Shown in pieces: positions 43,217 to 55,084 of a stretch of 64,000 bases of DNA. The notes beneath the pieces are model-generated. The model worked only from the letters and a program-made list of their open reading frames with translations. It made no database searches and was not told where the DNA came from. Each line of letters opens with the position of its first letter. The first letter of the stretch is position 1. The DNA is taken from contig OZ020612.1 of the NCBI GenBank assembly GCA_963971575.1, positions 36,931,916 to 36,995,915 on the forward strand, written 5' to 3'. A program made the position numbers and the translations under genes. Source of the stretch: Liopterus haemorrhoidalis. Lineage: Eukaryota > Arthropoda > Insecta > Coleoptera > Dytiscidae.

Positions 43217-45355
43217 ACCGGGCGACCGCCCGGTCTGCCAGATTTAGAGGGGCGCCAAAATAAGAATCGGGCAATATAAATAAATTGCATTTGATTTAGG
43301 TATTATGTTTTATATATAAAATTATTTGTTATTTATTAATTTGGCAATGTTTTTATTCATTCATATCAATAGCATACTTATAAAATAAAGGCTTCTTATC
43401 TTTTGAAAAATAAACTGTAACCAAAGAATATGAAATGAACGTGTCATGGTATACGATTTTTTGTGAACGCCGTGCCGCGGAAAAAAACGCGAGGCGAGGA
43501 ATAGCGAGACACTTCGTTGATAAGGGCGCACCTAAGAAGTCATTAGCAAAACTAGGACCATATCGTCGGTTTAAAGGTAAAAGTCACTAAGTACACTTTT
43601 TGTGAAAAATGAGTTAGATATACCAAATTGACAATTATTTGATATTTTTATCATATAACACACTTATTAAGTGAATTACTATTCTCTACAATAGAAAAAT
43701 GTAAAAATAAACTTCATTATTTGCGATATAATATATTGCGATATAATTACAACACATTGAAAATAACGATAACTTTCTACAAAAAGTATTATCTACAGAA
43801 AAATATAGGAACATTTAATGTTCAACAAAATAAAATTCTGTGATTATTTTGTAATATCTAAAATAAAATCAAATTATTATTTAAAACACGCTTTTGTAAT
43901 TTTTACCCTGTCTCGGTTTGGCGCATTAAAAATATGGTAACCCTAGTTATAGGAGATGCAGCAATGTCTTGTCCTCAAGCAATATCCTTTTTTGGTGTCA
44001 TACAACGATTATATACATTATTTTCGGCATCTGTAGCTAGATGGAAAATTTTAACAAATAATGTTCCTAATTTCACTATTAAATCTGTGTGTGAAACTCG
44101 CTGGGAGAGCTGAATTGAATGTATAAAATCTGTTAGGTTTCAAATAGTTGAAATTCATGATGCTCTGATAATACTTTATGAAAATTCTGCTGATGCAGCG
44201 ACTAAACATGAATGTTTAACATTAACGGAAAAACTTTGCGAGTATTCTTTCTTAGTTATGTTAGTGACGTGGTATAACATACTTCAACGTATAAATGTTT
44301 TAAGTAAATCTATGCAAACAAAAGATATGGATTTTAAAACTACTATCAACTTAATGAAATCATGTACAGAATACATTTCCAGCTACCGAACAGAACAATT
44401 TGAAAACTCTCTTTCTGAAGCTGAAAATTTAGCAAAGCTTCTGGGTTCCGAACCATTTTTTAAAGAAAAAAGAATACCCCGAAAGAGAAAAATGTTTAAT
44501 TATGAAAGCGAAGATGCTATTGTTGCCATTGATGAAAAATCAAAATTTAGAATCACGGTTTTTTATGTTTTTTGGATACCATAATAACATCGCTTGAAGA
44601 AAGGTTTGTACAATTTAAAAATTATGAAGAAACCTGGGGGTTTCTTTACGATTTTCATAATATAAATGTAACACTGCGATAAATTAAAGATAATTCATGG
44701 ATCTGCATTTAATCCTAAAAGATGAGGATAATCTTGACATCGATGGAAATGAACTTTATGAAAAAAATATAATTTTGAATAGTTTACTGCCAGAAAATAC
44801 AGATTACCCGTTAAAAATATTACAATTTTTAAAACCAACAATTTACAGAATACAGTTCCCAATATATGGATGGCGTTAAGAATTTTGCTTACCATCCCTA
44901 TTACAGTCGCTACAACAGAAACAAGTTTTAGTAAATTAAAACATTTTTACGATCGACAATGGGTAATGAAAGATTAAATTCTCTAGCGTTATTATCAATT
45001 GAAAATGATGTTGCCCAGAAAGTAGATATAAATGAACAAATCAAATTATTTGCAGATTTAAAATCAAGAAAAAAATGTTTTTGAATAAATTAATTATTAT
45101 TACCTACCTATTAGATTTTTGAGGTGCATCGCCTGCTTAGAAATAAATCAATGTTAGTGAAATAATTATTTTTTGTAATTATTAAGTTTTGATTTTTTGT
45201 TTTTTAATACTTTTTTGAATAAAAATTGATTTATTAATTATTTTATATTTTATTATTTTTTTTTTTTACTTCAGTCAATTTTAGAATCTTGAAAAATTTT
45301 AGGGCGCCAAAACAAGGAGTTCGCCCGGAGTGCAAGATTGCCTCGGTCCGGCACT
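43217..45355 (+). mobile_element. hAT element, left end truncated
   Basis: The right end CTCGGTCCGGCACTG is the complement of the CAGTGCCGG terminus seen at 14236. The left side begins only at ACCGGGCGACCGCCCGG, which in the 14236 copy lies ~25 bp inside the terminus. So the first bases were lost, and no duplication can be drawn. Both ends carry GGGCGCCAAAA close to the tip. It contains the transposase pseudogene 43955-45085. Confidence 0.7.
43955..45085 (+). pseudogene. hAT transposase C-terminal half, ZMYM1-like
   Basis: The + strand reads MSCPQAISFFGVIQRLYTLF, then SVCETRWES with a stop, then EIHDALIILYE. This is followed by VTWYNILQRINVLSKSMQTK, SYRTEQFENSLSEAE and a basic KEKRIPRKRKM stretch. 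After frameshifts come ILLTIPITVATTETSFSKLK and RLNSLALLSIENDV, then a stop near 45085. These are the middle and C-terminal dimerisation parts of the ZMYM1-like hAT family. The N-terminal part is absent or unrecognisable. Confidence 0.78.
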
Positions 45356-46258
45356 GCTCCGACATTTCGCCTAGTTTTGAACCTCAACTGCTTCGATTCA
45401 AAATGTGTTTTTATACTCAATAGGGGATACGTAATACATAAAATTTATATTTTCTTAAAACTACATTTTTTTGATATGTTAATGTTAGTTATGTCACCTA
45501 ACAAAACAAAAATCACATTTTAATTAATATTTCAGCCAAATTTTTTAATTAAAATATTATAAATTTGAAATAAGCCGACCACAGCACGAAGGTTGCCGAG
45601 TAAATACGACTGAGCATGACGTCAAACCCTAGACGACCCAGACTACAACATAATCTTTACTTGTGTATATTGTATTGTTCGAGAGTTTTGTATTTGTTTT
45701 TAAACAATTATTCACGCATTTATTATTAAAATAAAAAGGCAGATAAAGATTTTGTTAGGACTCAGAGTAACAATTTACCCAACATTGATTCTTTTCTTCC
45801 TTTTCTTTTGTTTTTCACCATTAGGTAATGAAGTAAATTGTTTTTGTGGAGTTCTAAACAAAGTATTTGTTCACATCGGTACTAAACAATATTTTCGATG
45901 TTTAGAAGGACTGGGCCCTGGATCTTCCATGTTTTATATATTTTAATATATAATTTAATTCGGTAAACATGTAGAATAACTTTATTTTAATTAAAATCAC
46001 TCTAACTTTACACAATCTATAAAAGTTATACAAGCAAATAAGTTCACGACAGACTGTGTAGGCTGTACGCTGTAGACTGGGTAGGCTGTACGCTGTACAC
46101 TAGGTAGGTTCTTACGTCACACGTGGTTTTCGCCCGCTACATACATTTATGATTTTTTTAAGCCTACAAATAAAAAAAAAAAATGCAAAACTGTTTTTTA
46201 TGTTTATGTGCAACATCAGGAATATAATTAAAAAAAAAAAAATCATGCCTATTCCCTA
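45356..46258. other. unassigned spacer
   Basis: No gene. Around 46045-46115 a short repeat of GTAGGCTGTACGCTGTA occurs twice, followed by a partial third. A-rich runs precede the next hAT fragment. Confidence 0.35.
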
Positions 46259-47601
46259 TTGAAAGAAATTACTTCAATAAGTGAAGTTGCTGAACTAATA
46301 TTAATTCACACTGCAGCCTCAAGTAGCTTCTCCGACATCATTGCAGGATGCCTCATTTTTTTAACATTACCGGTGACGACAGCGACAGCAGAAATAAGTT
46401 TTTCAAAACTTAAGTTGATCCCTAGTAGAGTTTCTCGACTTCATATCGACCCCCTCTATTTTACAATTACGTTATTATAATAGGACAAGCAAAAAATAAT
46501 GTTATTTCTTATATTGTTTATTGCACAGTGTTTTTTATTTATATTACATTTATCTAATATAATTATATCTAATTGCAACAATTTTATTATCAAATAAAAT
46601 TGACTGTCCTTCTCAATATGACTGGTGTGGTTGGTGACTCTTTGCAAGATTAGCAAATGTCGGGTTCAAAATTAGTTAATTTCAGCCTTAAATCGCCACG
46701 GAATTCTACATCTAACTTGTTTCTCTGTTTTGTCAGGTTGGAATTTATCATCATCATTGGCGCGACAGCCCGAGTTGAGCCTAGACCTCCTGTTTCCAGG
46801 TTTCATGACCATGTTTTCAATCTATGTACATTCGTACGATGGAATTAACATGGCTAAAACCAGCTTCAAAATCAACTGACAATTCAATAAATTCATCTTG
46901 TATATTACTTTCGATATTTTCAACATCTGCAGAAAAAGGCGCAATAATCCAATCTGGGATGTTCATGCTCTCTAAATCCTCAAAACGCAATTTAAAATCC
47001 ACGCTCAATTTTGGAAGATGCTTTGTGTATATTTCCAAGTCTTCATCTTTTACTTCCAATTGTCGCAAATTCTGTAATTTTTATATGTGTATATACTATA
47101 TACTACTAATTTTAACTTTTTTCCATCGACCCCCAATCGACCCCCGAGCCAGAATCGACCCTTAACAATGTCATATCGACCCCCGGGGGTCGATAACGAC
47201 CATTTTGGGGACCCCTAGGCTACAATATCAACAGAAAAAACAAAGACTTGTCAAATTGATTTAGAAGAAGGGATTGACCAATTTGCAAGCGAAAAAGCGA
47301 GAAAGCAACAATTTTGAAATTTTATTATATGGAAACTAAAAAGGTATGCATTTTGTTAATAGTGTTCATAAAACATGTAATTAATATAGAATTATATTTT
47401 GTTTTATTATATTTGTATTTATTAAATAGAATATCTTATTATTGCTTTGAATTTCAAATAAAGTAAGGTTTTAAATCGAAATAAATACATATGTTTATGT
47501 TTTTATGTTCAAAACAAATTTTGCCAGACCTCTTCCGAAAAACAAGGGGGCGCACCGATTTTAATTACTCCAGGGCGCTGAATATGTAGCTACGCCACTG
47601 T
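46259..47601 (+). pseudogene. hAT transposase tail and right end, split by another hAT fragment
   Basis: 46259-46440 encodes IIAGCLIFLTLPVTTATAEI and SFSKLKLI, the hAT C-terminal block. After the insertion, about 47222-47316 resumes with IDLEEGIDQFASEKARKQQF and a stop, the usual very end of ZMYM1-like proteins. Roughly 20 residues are missing at the junction. Downstream, CAGGGCGCTGAATATGTAGC then TACGCCACTG at about 47571-47601 is a hAT right end. Confidence 0.65.
46440..47215 (-). pseudogene. second hAT fragment inserted in the first
   Basis: Minus-strand ORF 47068-46817 encodes DEDLEIYTKHLPKLSVDFKL, then RFEDLESMNIPDWIIAPF. This is the region just before the dimerisation domain in GTF2IRD2/FAM200-like hAT proteins. 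The right side carries CGACCCCCGGGGGTCGATAA and ends GGGGACCCCTAG; repeats of ATCGACCCCC also occur near the left side. Exact left end and duplication are unclear. Confidence 0.65.
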
Positions 47602-47922
47602 TTACAGATAATTAAATTTTATAACTACATATTTAAAATGAGTGTCATCATAAGTGAATTATTTGTTCAGAATTATTTTTAAATGTTTTATGTGATATCT
47701 ATAAATGTATTTACATTGTATTATTCTGTTTATGTAGTAAAAGTTAAATAACGTCTAATCTAATCCAATCTATTGTAAAATTACAAGTTTTGAGAAGGGG
47801 ACAGACAGACGGACGAAAATTCTAAAATAAATTAATAAATAAATAAATTAAATCAAACAGTGATCATCAAAAAGTGATTCGCTGTGTATGCCTCGCATAA
47901 ATTGTGCTCTGATATAAGTAAA

Positions 47923-49130
47923 CTAGGCGCCTCAGCCCGGCTACGCCGGTCTTCTCCCCTACGTTGTTAAAACTCGTCGCTTCGCGACTCGTTTTAATAT
48001 AATTTTGTCGCACTTGTCGATTATAAAACACGTCGCTCATCTTTTTTTAACACTATTTTATGGAAATTCCCCCTACAAATATCTTAAGTTTTATCGTTAG
48101 TTCACCTTAAATACTTAATTAGTTTTCTTCTATCAAGAAATACGTTCAAAATGTGCAATCTCGTCCCATTTTAAAATGCAAAAAATTTGACAGCTGTCAC
48201 CTTCTGAAATCTTGTAAGCATATTTCTAATAATGGCCCAGATTCTTTGAAAAATGTTTTCTGATGCCTCAAAATATTATCTCGCACCTCAAATAAGCTAT
48301 CTTGAACCATTATCACCACTTAACACTTTGATTAACCCTGAAATTTTTAATATCTATAAATCTTTTTTAACACTATTTTATGGAAATTCATCCTGCAAAT
48401 GTCTTAAACTTTATCGTTAATTCACCTTAAATCCTTAATTAGTATTCTTCTGTCAAGAAACACGTTCAAAATGTGAAATCTCCTCCCATTTTAAAATGCA
48501 AAAAATTTGACAGCTGTCATCTTCTGAAATCTTGTAAGCATATTTCCAATAAAGGCCCAGATTCTTTGAAAAATGTTTTCTGATGCCTCAAAATATTATC
48601 TCGCACGTCAAATAAGCTATCTTGAACCATTATCACCACTTAACACTTTGATTAACCCTGAAATTTTTAATATCTATAAATCTTTTTTTAACACTATTTT
48701 ATGAAAATTCGCCCTGCAAATGTCTTAAACTTTATCGTTAATTCACCTTAAATCCTTAATTAGTATTCTTCTGTCAAGAAACACGTTCAAAATGTGAAAT
48801 CTCGTCCCATTTTAAAATGCAAACAAATTGACAGCTGTCTCCGTTTGAAACCTTGTAATCATATTTTTGCCTCAAAATGCTCAAATACTGGCCCAGATTC
48901 TTTGAAAAATGTTTTCTAATACCTCAAAATATTATCTCACACGTCCAAAAAGCTATCCTGAACCATTATTACCATTTAACACTTTGATTCTCGCCATAAA
49001 TATTCTGGACCGGCCGTCTTGTATTAAGAATATTTTTGAATTATCGTCTGATAAAACCTGTCCGTGCCGATCAATGGTGACTTTGATTCGATACGGATTC
49101 GAGGAAAAAATGCATGATTTTTATCAATAA
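47923..49130 (-). mobile_element. second Helitron-like family, 3' end visible
   Basis: On the minus strand the sequence ends in perfect hairpin CCGGCGTAGCCGG (47949-47937), a 10-nt spacer, then CTAG (47926-47923) with T following in the flank. This is the Helitron 3' signature. The interior contains a 320-bp triplication. The 5' TC end cannot be assigned, so the right boundary is approximate. Confidence 0.5.
48051..49010. repeat. 320-bp tandem repeat, three units
   Basis: CACTATTTTATG begins units at 48051, 48371 and 48692. Each unit repeats TTTATCGTTA-TTCACCTTAAAT, CAAGAAA-ACGTTCAAAATGTG, TTTGACAGCTGTC, TGGCCCAGATTCTTTG and CACTTTGATT. Units 1 and 2 are nearly identical; unit 3 diverges after its middle, including a short insertion. 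Confidence 0.92.
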
Positions 49131-49303
49131 AAATTAGTCAGTACCCCCTGTCGAAATAAAATTAAGCCTTAGCACTAAAAAAATATCACACGGATAAGAC
49201 GGCGGTTCATTTTCCTCTCTCCGCGTTATCGGAAAAATGAAGATACACCAGAAGTTGAATAGAACATACATACCAACACTTGTACAATATAATAGTAGAT
49301 ATT

Positions 49304-49660
49304 AGTGCTGTCAGAAATCGATCTTGACGGAACCGGAACCGGTTCCAAAAAAAAAACCGGGTCCTGGTTTACCCGGTTACCCGGTTTCGGAACCGGGTAT
49401 TCGGAACCGGGTATCCGAGACCGGGTATCCGGAACCGGGTATCCGGAACCGGGTATCCGGAACCGGGTATCCGGAATCGGGTATCCGAAACCGGGTACTC
49501 GGAACCGGGTATCCGAAACCGGGTATCCGGAACTGTGTAATCGGAACCGGGTATTCGGGATGAGGTATCCGGAACCGGGTTACTTCAAAATTACGTACCC
49601 GTTTAGCCCGAAATCCAGAACCGGATACCCGTTAAACATGTTTCGGTTTCCAGCATCATA
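49304..49660. repeat. GGAACCGGGTATCC minisatellite in a hAT-like MITE, array A
   Basis: About 15 copies of a 14-bp unit (GGAACCGGGTATCC with GAAACC and GTATTC variants) lie between edges AGTGCTG...GGAACCGGAACC and GTTTCGGTTTCCAGCA. Because 14 is not a multiple of three, all frames cycle through GYPEP/GIRNR-type peptides; these ORFs are artefacts. Confidence 0.85.
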
Positions 49661-49839
49661 ACAGTTATGGTTATTGTGATTGAGATACGTTAAGTAATAC
49701 TTGCTGACGTGCATCTACTACGTACGTTTTTTGTTATATACATTTTCAATTTTGAATAGAAAAAAAAAATGTAATCGTTACTTTATTTTAATTCTAAACA
49801 ACTTCTTTATAATATATATTTTTGATATATTATAACTAT

Positions 49840-50710
49840 ATCAATTATAATATATGTTGCGCCGAGTTTAATTTTCTCACACTAAAGGATCGTCGCACTT
49901 TGACTGATATGAAAATTTTGCATAAAATTCTTAATAATCTATTGTCTTGTGTTGAACTACAAAATTTAATCACTATTAATGTTCCAGTGTACAATACGCG
50001 ATCTTCTTCGCTTCTTTGTATACCTTTTGCGAACACGAATTCTAACCAAAATTCTCCAATAGTCAGACTCTGTAGTACTTACAATAATAATTTCTCAGAT
50101 GTTAACCCTTTACCGCATAGTGTGCCATATATGGCACATTCCGATTTTTATTTTTTATTTTACTTTTAAAACTGAATCAGAACGTTACTTCATGAATGTT
50201 CATATATGCCACATACACAGCAATGGTTCCTGCAGTACCTCAATTAATGGGCTGCAATAGATTTGATGATATCAAGTGGAATTTTCACTTCAACGATAAC
50301 TCTGAATTTATTGAGAAAAGACAACTAGAAGATACGACCTTTTCTTTAAAAAATTCGAGGGCGAGTGCTCTTAATCCCTCATGAAGAACACCTAGCAATT
50401 GACGAGCAAATAATACGGAATCATTTTCTTTTGTAACATAATGTAGAATCATAATGTTCCATGTATTGCACATACCCTAAATTGTTATTTTAATTATTAT
50501 TTTTTCATAAAAATAATAATTAATATTTTAAATATAATTTTTTAATTAATTTCCTATCAATAAGAACCAATTCCTAATGCTCATGAATTATTTCAGCCAA
50601 AAATAAAAATTCATGCAGTAAAGGGTTAACATTATCAATGTGTCGGTTAAAATGCTCAATAAATATTGTAAAGACAAAATTTGTCATCAATATTAATAAT
50701 ATGTATTGTA
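49840..50710 (+). pseudogene. LINE C-terminal fragment split by piggyBac
   Basis: The + strand encodes LKDRRTLTDMKILHKILNNL, CVELQNLITINVPVYNTRSS and SPIVRLCSTYNN, a C-terminal segment frequent in insect LINEs. The frame is broken at GTTAAC by the piggyBac MITE (50106-50625). After it, the same frame continues NIINVSVKMLNKYC to a stop near 50692. Confidence 0.75.
50106..50625. mobile_element. piggyBac MITE with transposase remnant
   Basis: Flanked by TTAA (50102-50105 and 50626-50629), with ends CCCTTTACCGCATAG and CATGCAGTAAAGGG, and a CATATATGGCACA-type palindrome inside the left end. About 50222-50290 encodes CNRFDDIKWNFHFNDNSEF, a recognisable piece of piggyBac transposase, so this is a deletion derivative of a coding element. 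Confidence 0.9.
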
Positions 50711-50873
50711 ACAGTTTATTATATTTAACTATTTTTATATTCAACTAATTATTGTGTTTCAAGTTTGTTTAATTACGTATTAACATAGTATTTATGTAGT
50801 AGTGAACACTTCGCTGGGCCTGTCCTGTTTGTGTTCCGAACAAAATAAAATAATATTAAGTAAATAATAAATA

Positions 50874-51292
50874 ACAGTGCGGGGAACCGAAACCGGTTTA
50901 ACAGATATCCGGTCAAGTAAAACCGTGCACATAATTTTCGAGTAACCCGATTTCGAATACCTAGTTTCAAATATTTTTTTGCTCATTACTTTGATTCGAC
51001 TTCCTTTTTTTTGCGCACTACTTCGACCCTTCTTCTTTTTTGTTGCTATCACGTCGTTTATCTAACGAAACCGGGTATCTGGAATCGGGTATCCGAAACC
51101 GGGTATCCGAAAGCGGGTATCCGAAAGCGGGTATCCGAAACCGGGTTCCGAAACCGGGTATCCGTAACCGGGTATCCGGAACCGGGTATCCGGAACCGGG
51201 TAATCGGAACCGGGTATCCGGGTAACGCGAAAATTACAAACCCGGTTTTACCCGAAAACCGGGTACCCGGAAAACCGGTTTCGGTTCCCAGC
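50874..51292. repeat. GGAACCGGGTATCC minisatellite, array B
   Basis: The same unit as array A, about 11 copies at 51068-51225. Edges are CAGTGCGGGGAACCGAAACC on the left and GGTTTCGGTTCCCAGCACTA on the right, inverted to each other as in a hAT MITE. The part between 50930 and 51060 is non-repeat. Confidence 0.8.
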
Positions 51293-51293
51293 A

Positions 51294-52801
51294 CTAGTAA
51301 ATATCTTTCACGTTTATTGTCAGAATATTTCGTGAAACATCCTCACATTAGTGCAGTTACATTCTGTGTATAATTTTCGCATTTTCTGGCGCAGCGAGTT
51401 ATATAAAATGGTAAATAGTTACATTTTTAATATTTAAAATACATCAAAATCAACCTTTTTGACATTTATCGAAGTAATAAGCGATTTAAACCTGTGCGGA
51501 CTCAACTGTGCCGCTGTGCGAGTGGTGTACGCAACCCGCCTTACATACTTGCCGTAATGATTGCCGTAGTCAGAGTCGTAGGGGCTCACTGTCCTTCAAC
51601 GCGTAGAATCTATCACTGCTGTACCAGTTGTGTGTAGCAACACGCCTTACACACCCGCTGAAACAGTTACCGTAGTCAGTCGCTGAGGGAATCATCACAC
51701 AACAACTCCGATGTCTAATCTATCTATCATGCTGCACATGCCTCGCGCCGGCCCTGCCTACGAAAGCCTGCAAATGTAAATATCATGGACAAACGGACTC
51801 ATAAATATACAAGGCTTTTTGATCATAGCTACAAAACCGTAAATATCGATTTTTTATTATTCTTAAAACCCAAAAGTCTCCGAATTTTGAACGCAACATC
51901 AATCTTTGGAATTTCTAGCAGAGTCCGTTTCCAAAATGATAACTCAAATCTTTCTCGGGAATTTGACCCCAAGACCGTTTTCCACCGTGAACCTAAATTT
52001 GGATTCTAGATTTCGCCAAAGAACCAAATGCCCCTAGTTCTAGGTAACAACCTTACCGCAAAGCAAGGAAGTTTCAAAATAAAAATAATAAAAGAATTAT
52101 TTACCTCTGTTGTAGAGTCTCCTAGAAGTCCATCCGCTTGTCCACTTCTAGCTCCTATCCAACTTTATTTCGTTCTTGTCCTCGGCTTCTTTAATTTGAT
52201 GGATTTTTCAATCTCCATATCGGCGCACCGTTGGATATTTATTCTCTAAAAACCCTGGTCACAAACTCTATCAGAATGAAACATTACTCAACACTTCTAT
52301 TCTGGTGTCCGGATATAAAATTATCATTTCAGCACAGAGGCATTATTGCTTCTGCAACTGCATAGAATTCCTTTCTTCGTACTCTATGAATCTGGACCAT
52401 TGCTTCACTCCATACTGGAACATCCCCCCCCCTTATTGTCATAGAGACTGCAGGAATAATTACCGTGGTGTGCATTTAAACCCCAACCGAGGGTGAATTA
52501 TTATCGATTCTTGTCATTTTACAGTTGCGTAGCCTCTGAACGAGGAGATTGTGGTCTCGGTACGAGAGGTAAGTTGGGGGACTGGTGGTATCGCAGAACC
52601 CAGAATACTCCGAGACCCGGAGAACCAAGCCGGACAAGCTTGCCAGGTCAACCGCACAGGTTCTGTGAAGAACAGGGGAATACTGCAACAAATGAATGCT
52701 TCCGGCCCAACTGGAAGGGCTGATAGGTAGATTATGAGGACGACCGTTTCCTCTGGTCATATAAAGAGGCTGGTGACTATGTTTCCAATCCCCCCTCCCC
52801 C
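51294..52801. other. unassigned, GC-richer from 51480
   Basis: No confident gene. 51480-51760 holds two copies of a loosely repeated block (GCCTTACA, CCGTAGTCAG). From about 52500 the sequence is GC-rich and continuous in style with 54306-54590 across the hAT insertion. It may be part of one retroelement, but no polymerase motif is present. Confidence 0.3.
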
Positions 52802-54305
52802 CAGTGATGTGATTCAATTTGCTCAACAAGCGGTTCGCAGGGGTATTTGTTTAAAAACACAAAATTTTCACAAAATTCAAAATAGTATATTTATTTAAAT
52901 TAAACATTAAGATATGTAATTATTTTAAATTTTGCCAAATAGCCCTCTGGTTTTCAGTCACTTCTACTTCCGTTTTTGTTTTTACACGAGGATCATCCGA
53001 ACTATGGTTGCTTCTTAACCAATTTAGCACTATCGGTACTGGATCCCAATCTATTAGAGACAAACCATTCAAATTAATAACCATTATATTACTTATATTT
53101 GAAACGATCAGTCTGTTCGGTCTACAAGTATGAAATGCGGATTTTTTTTTTTTTAATGAAACACATTAAACTCAAAAGAACAGTAAAAGTTTATTTATTC
53201 AAAGAATGCTCCATTAGAAGTTATAAATTTTTCCCATCTTTCAGGCAATTTGTGAATACCTCGCCAGCAGAACTCTTCCCCTTTCCCCGCAAACCATTCA
53301 TCTAGCCATTCTTTCACATTTTCATATGAACAAAAGTGCTGCTCGGCAAGTGCGTGACCCATCGATGCGAACAAGTGGTAATCTGAAGGGGCCAAGTCTG
53401 GTGAGTAAGCGGCATGGGGTATCACTTCCCACTTGAGTACCTCCAATGTGTTGAAAACTGCTTTTGCCTTATGGGATGGAGCGTTATCGTGAAGAGAGAT
53501 TACCTTGTACTGCCTTCTTTCGTATTCTGGCCGTTTTATGAGCAGCGAATGGTTCAATTCGATCAGTTGTTGTTGGTAGCGTTGGGTATTAACTGTTTCA
53601 CCAGGTTTTAACAATTCATAATAGACCACACCCTTTTGGTCTCACCAAGTACAGAGCATTGTCTTATTGCCAAAGCGATTCGGTCTTGCAGTTGATGTGG
53701 ATGGTGAGCCTGGGTTCACCAATAATTTTTTGCGTCTGGGATTTTCAAAATAAATCCATTTTTCATCGCCAGTAATGATACGATGCAAAAAAGACTTTCT
53801 TTTGTATCGTGCAAGCAAAATTTCACATGTGTTTTTGCGTTTTTCCATCTGCATCTCATTCAATGCATGTGGAACCCATCTGCCGACTTACTGGATCTTA
53901 CCCATCTCTCGTAGGCGATTGGAAACAGCTTGTTGACTAACGCCTAACTGCTCTGCTAGTTGTTTTTGTGATTGACTATCGTCTTCCTGTAGCAATGTTT
54001 CCAATTTTGTATCTTCATATTTTTTTGGAGGTTTTCCATGTTCTTTGTCTGTAAGATCAAAGTCACCACTTTTGAAACGCCGAAGCCATCGTTCACACGT
54101 ATCTTGCGATGGAGCATATTCACCATAAGCTTCTCGAAGCAGTCGGTATGATCAGCAGCAGTTTTTTTCAAATGAAAACAAAACAGTAGTACTGTCCGCG
54201 AATGCTCTTTATTAGGCACAAAATTTGACATTTTTAACACGCGGTTCGCCGAACTTAAAATTTCTTAACAAACGGTTCGAGCGAACCGGGTGAATCCCAT
54301 CACTG
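52802..54305 (-). mobile_element. hAT element hosting a mariner
   Basis: Ends CAGTGATGTGATTCAATTTG and the complement of GGTGAATCCCATCACTG; CGGTTCG motifs repeat near both ends. The flanking octamers (CCTCCCCC, CCCACCCC) match 6/8 in a C-rich target. On the minus strand, 53060-52920 shows a worn transposase-like stretch with SLIDWDPVPIVLNWL. Most of the rest is the mariner pseudogene. Confidence 0.7.
53100..54240 (-). pseudogene. mariner transposase, frameshifted, one end missing
   Basis: Minus-strand frames in order: MSNFVPNKEHSRTVLLFCF helix-turn-helix start (54230); KLETLL with a second DNA-binding part; ITGDEKWIYFENPRRKK with the first catalytic Asp; SLHDNAPSHKAKAVFN with the second; and YSPDLAPSDYHLFASM with the third, in D,D34D mariner spacing. 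Frameshifts near 53960 and 54100 and a stop near 53640 inactivate it. A mariner-like inverted end (GGTCTACAAGTATGAAATGC) is at about 53118-53140; the matching end is absent beyond 54240, where hAT sequence begins at once. Confidence 0.85.
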
Positions 54306-54630
54306 CCCACCCCCCTCCAAGTTAGTGGACCAGCTCTGAATGTGGGAAAGTACGATTTGACGCATGGCATGTGTGTCCAACACCGGTCTCCAGGTCGGGT
54401 AGACCCGGGTCGCGACCCCAACCAGTCCCTCTACTCAACCAACTCCAACCGTGACCCAAAACTCCACGAGAGAAAACGCAACTCCAAGACAAGAATATTT
54501 TTAATTTACCACCAAATGCCATCACGGAGATGGTTTCCGCAGTCTCCACGTGGAGACAACCCCCATTAAGGCGCTGATATTCGCAGCGCCCAATTACTCT
54601 TGAAACAAATAATAACTTAAAACACTCATT

Positions 54631-54633
<3 letters not shown>
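54306..54633. other. GC-rich unassigned stretch
   Basis: Continuation of the 52500-52801 style. Contains the palindromes TCTCCACGTGGAGA and GGCGCTGATATTCGCAGCGCC. Open frames on both strands lack family similarity. Possibly the 3' region of a retroelement. Confidence 0.3.

Positions 54634-54687
<54 letters not shown>
54634..54687. repeat. (TA)n microsatellite
   Basis: Uninterrupted AT dinucleotides for about 54 bp. A worn end of the long repeat family (GGTATAAGGGTTTCTTGA) follows at about 54880. Confidence 0.95.
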
Positions 54688-54689
<2 letters not shown>

Positions 54690-55084
54690 CAGTTAGCAGA
54701 ATTGAATTTTTAAATATGTAGACTTTTCCTTAAATCTAATAAAAATGTAACTTTTCAAATGTCTTTAAATATATTTAATATATTTCTTCAAAAATTCTAA
54801 AACTTATATATCTTTCAAAAAAAATAATCTAGGTTATCTCTGCAAGTGAATTTATCATAGACAGGCAGACACATGAATGATGGTATAAGGGTTTCTTGAA
54901 CATACCTACGAATCAGTTATGGGCGCGTAAGTTACATGATGTAAGTTACCTCATTGTTGACGCGTAAACAATTGATGTAAATTAAACACAAAAACTCTTG
55001 TACACAATGTAAACAACGTAAACAATGTAAACAATGCTTTAGACAGGAAATTCCAAATAATAATAATAATAATAATAATCTTGT

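Noticed and set aside
46657..47165. ORFs on the + strand opposite the hAT fragment
   Set aside because: They are shadows of the minus-strand hAT protein at 46817-47068.
48051..49010. CRISPR-like or spacer-repeat array
   Set aside because: Units are ~320 bp and contiguous with no spacers, in eukaryotic DNA; it is a simple tandem triplication.
49304..49661. Open frames encoding GYPEP/GIRNR repeat proteins
   Set aside because: A 14-bp minisatellite keeps several frames open on both strands; there is no start context or family similarity.
52476..52829. 117-residue minus-strand ORF and its + strand overlap
   Set aside because: GC-rich sequence keeps both strands open; neither protein resembles a family I know, and the hAT boundary cuts through the minus-strand frame.
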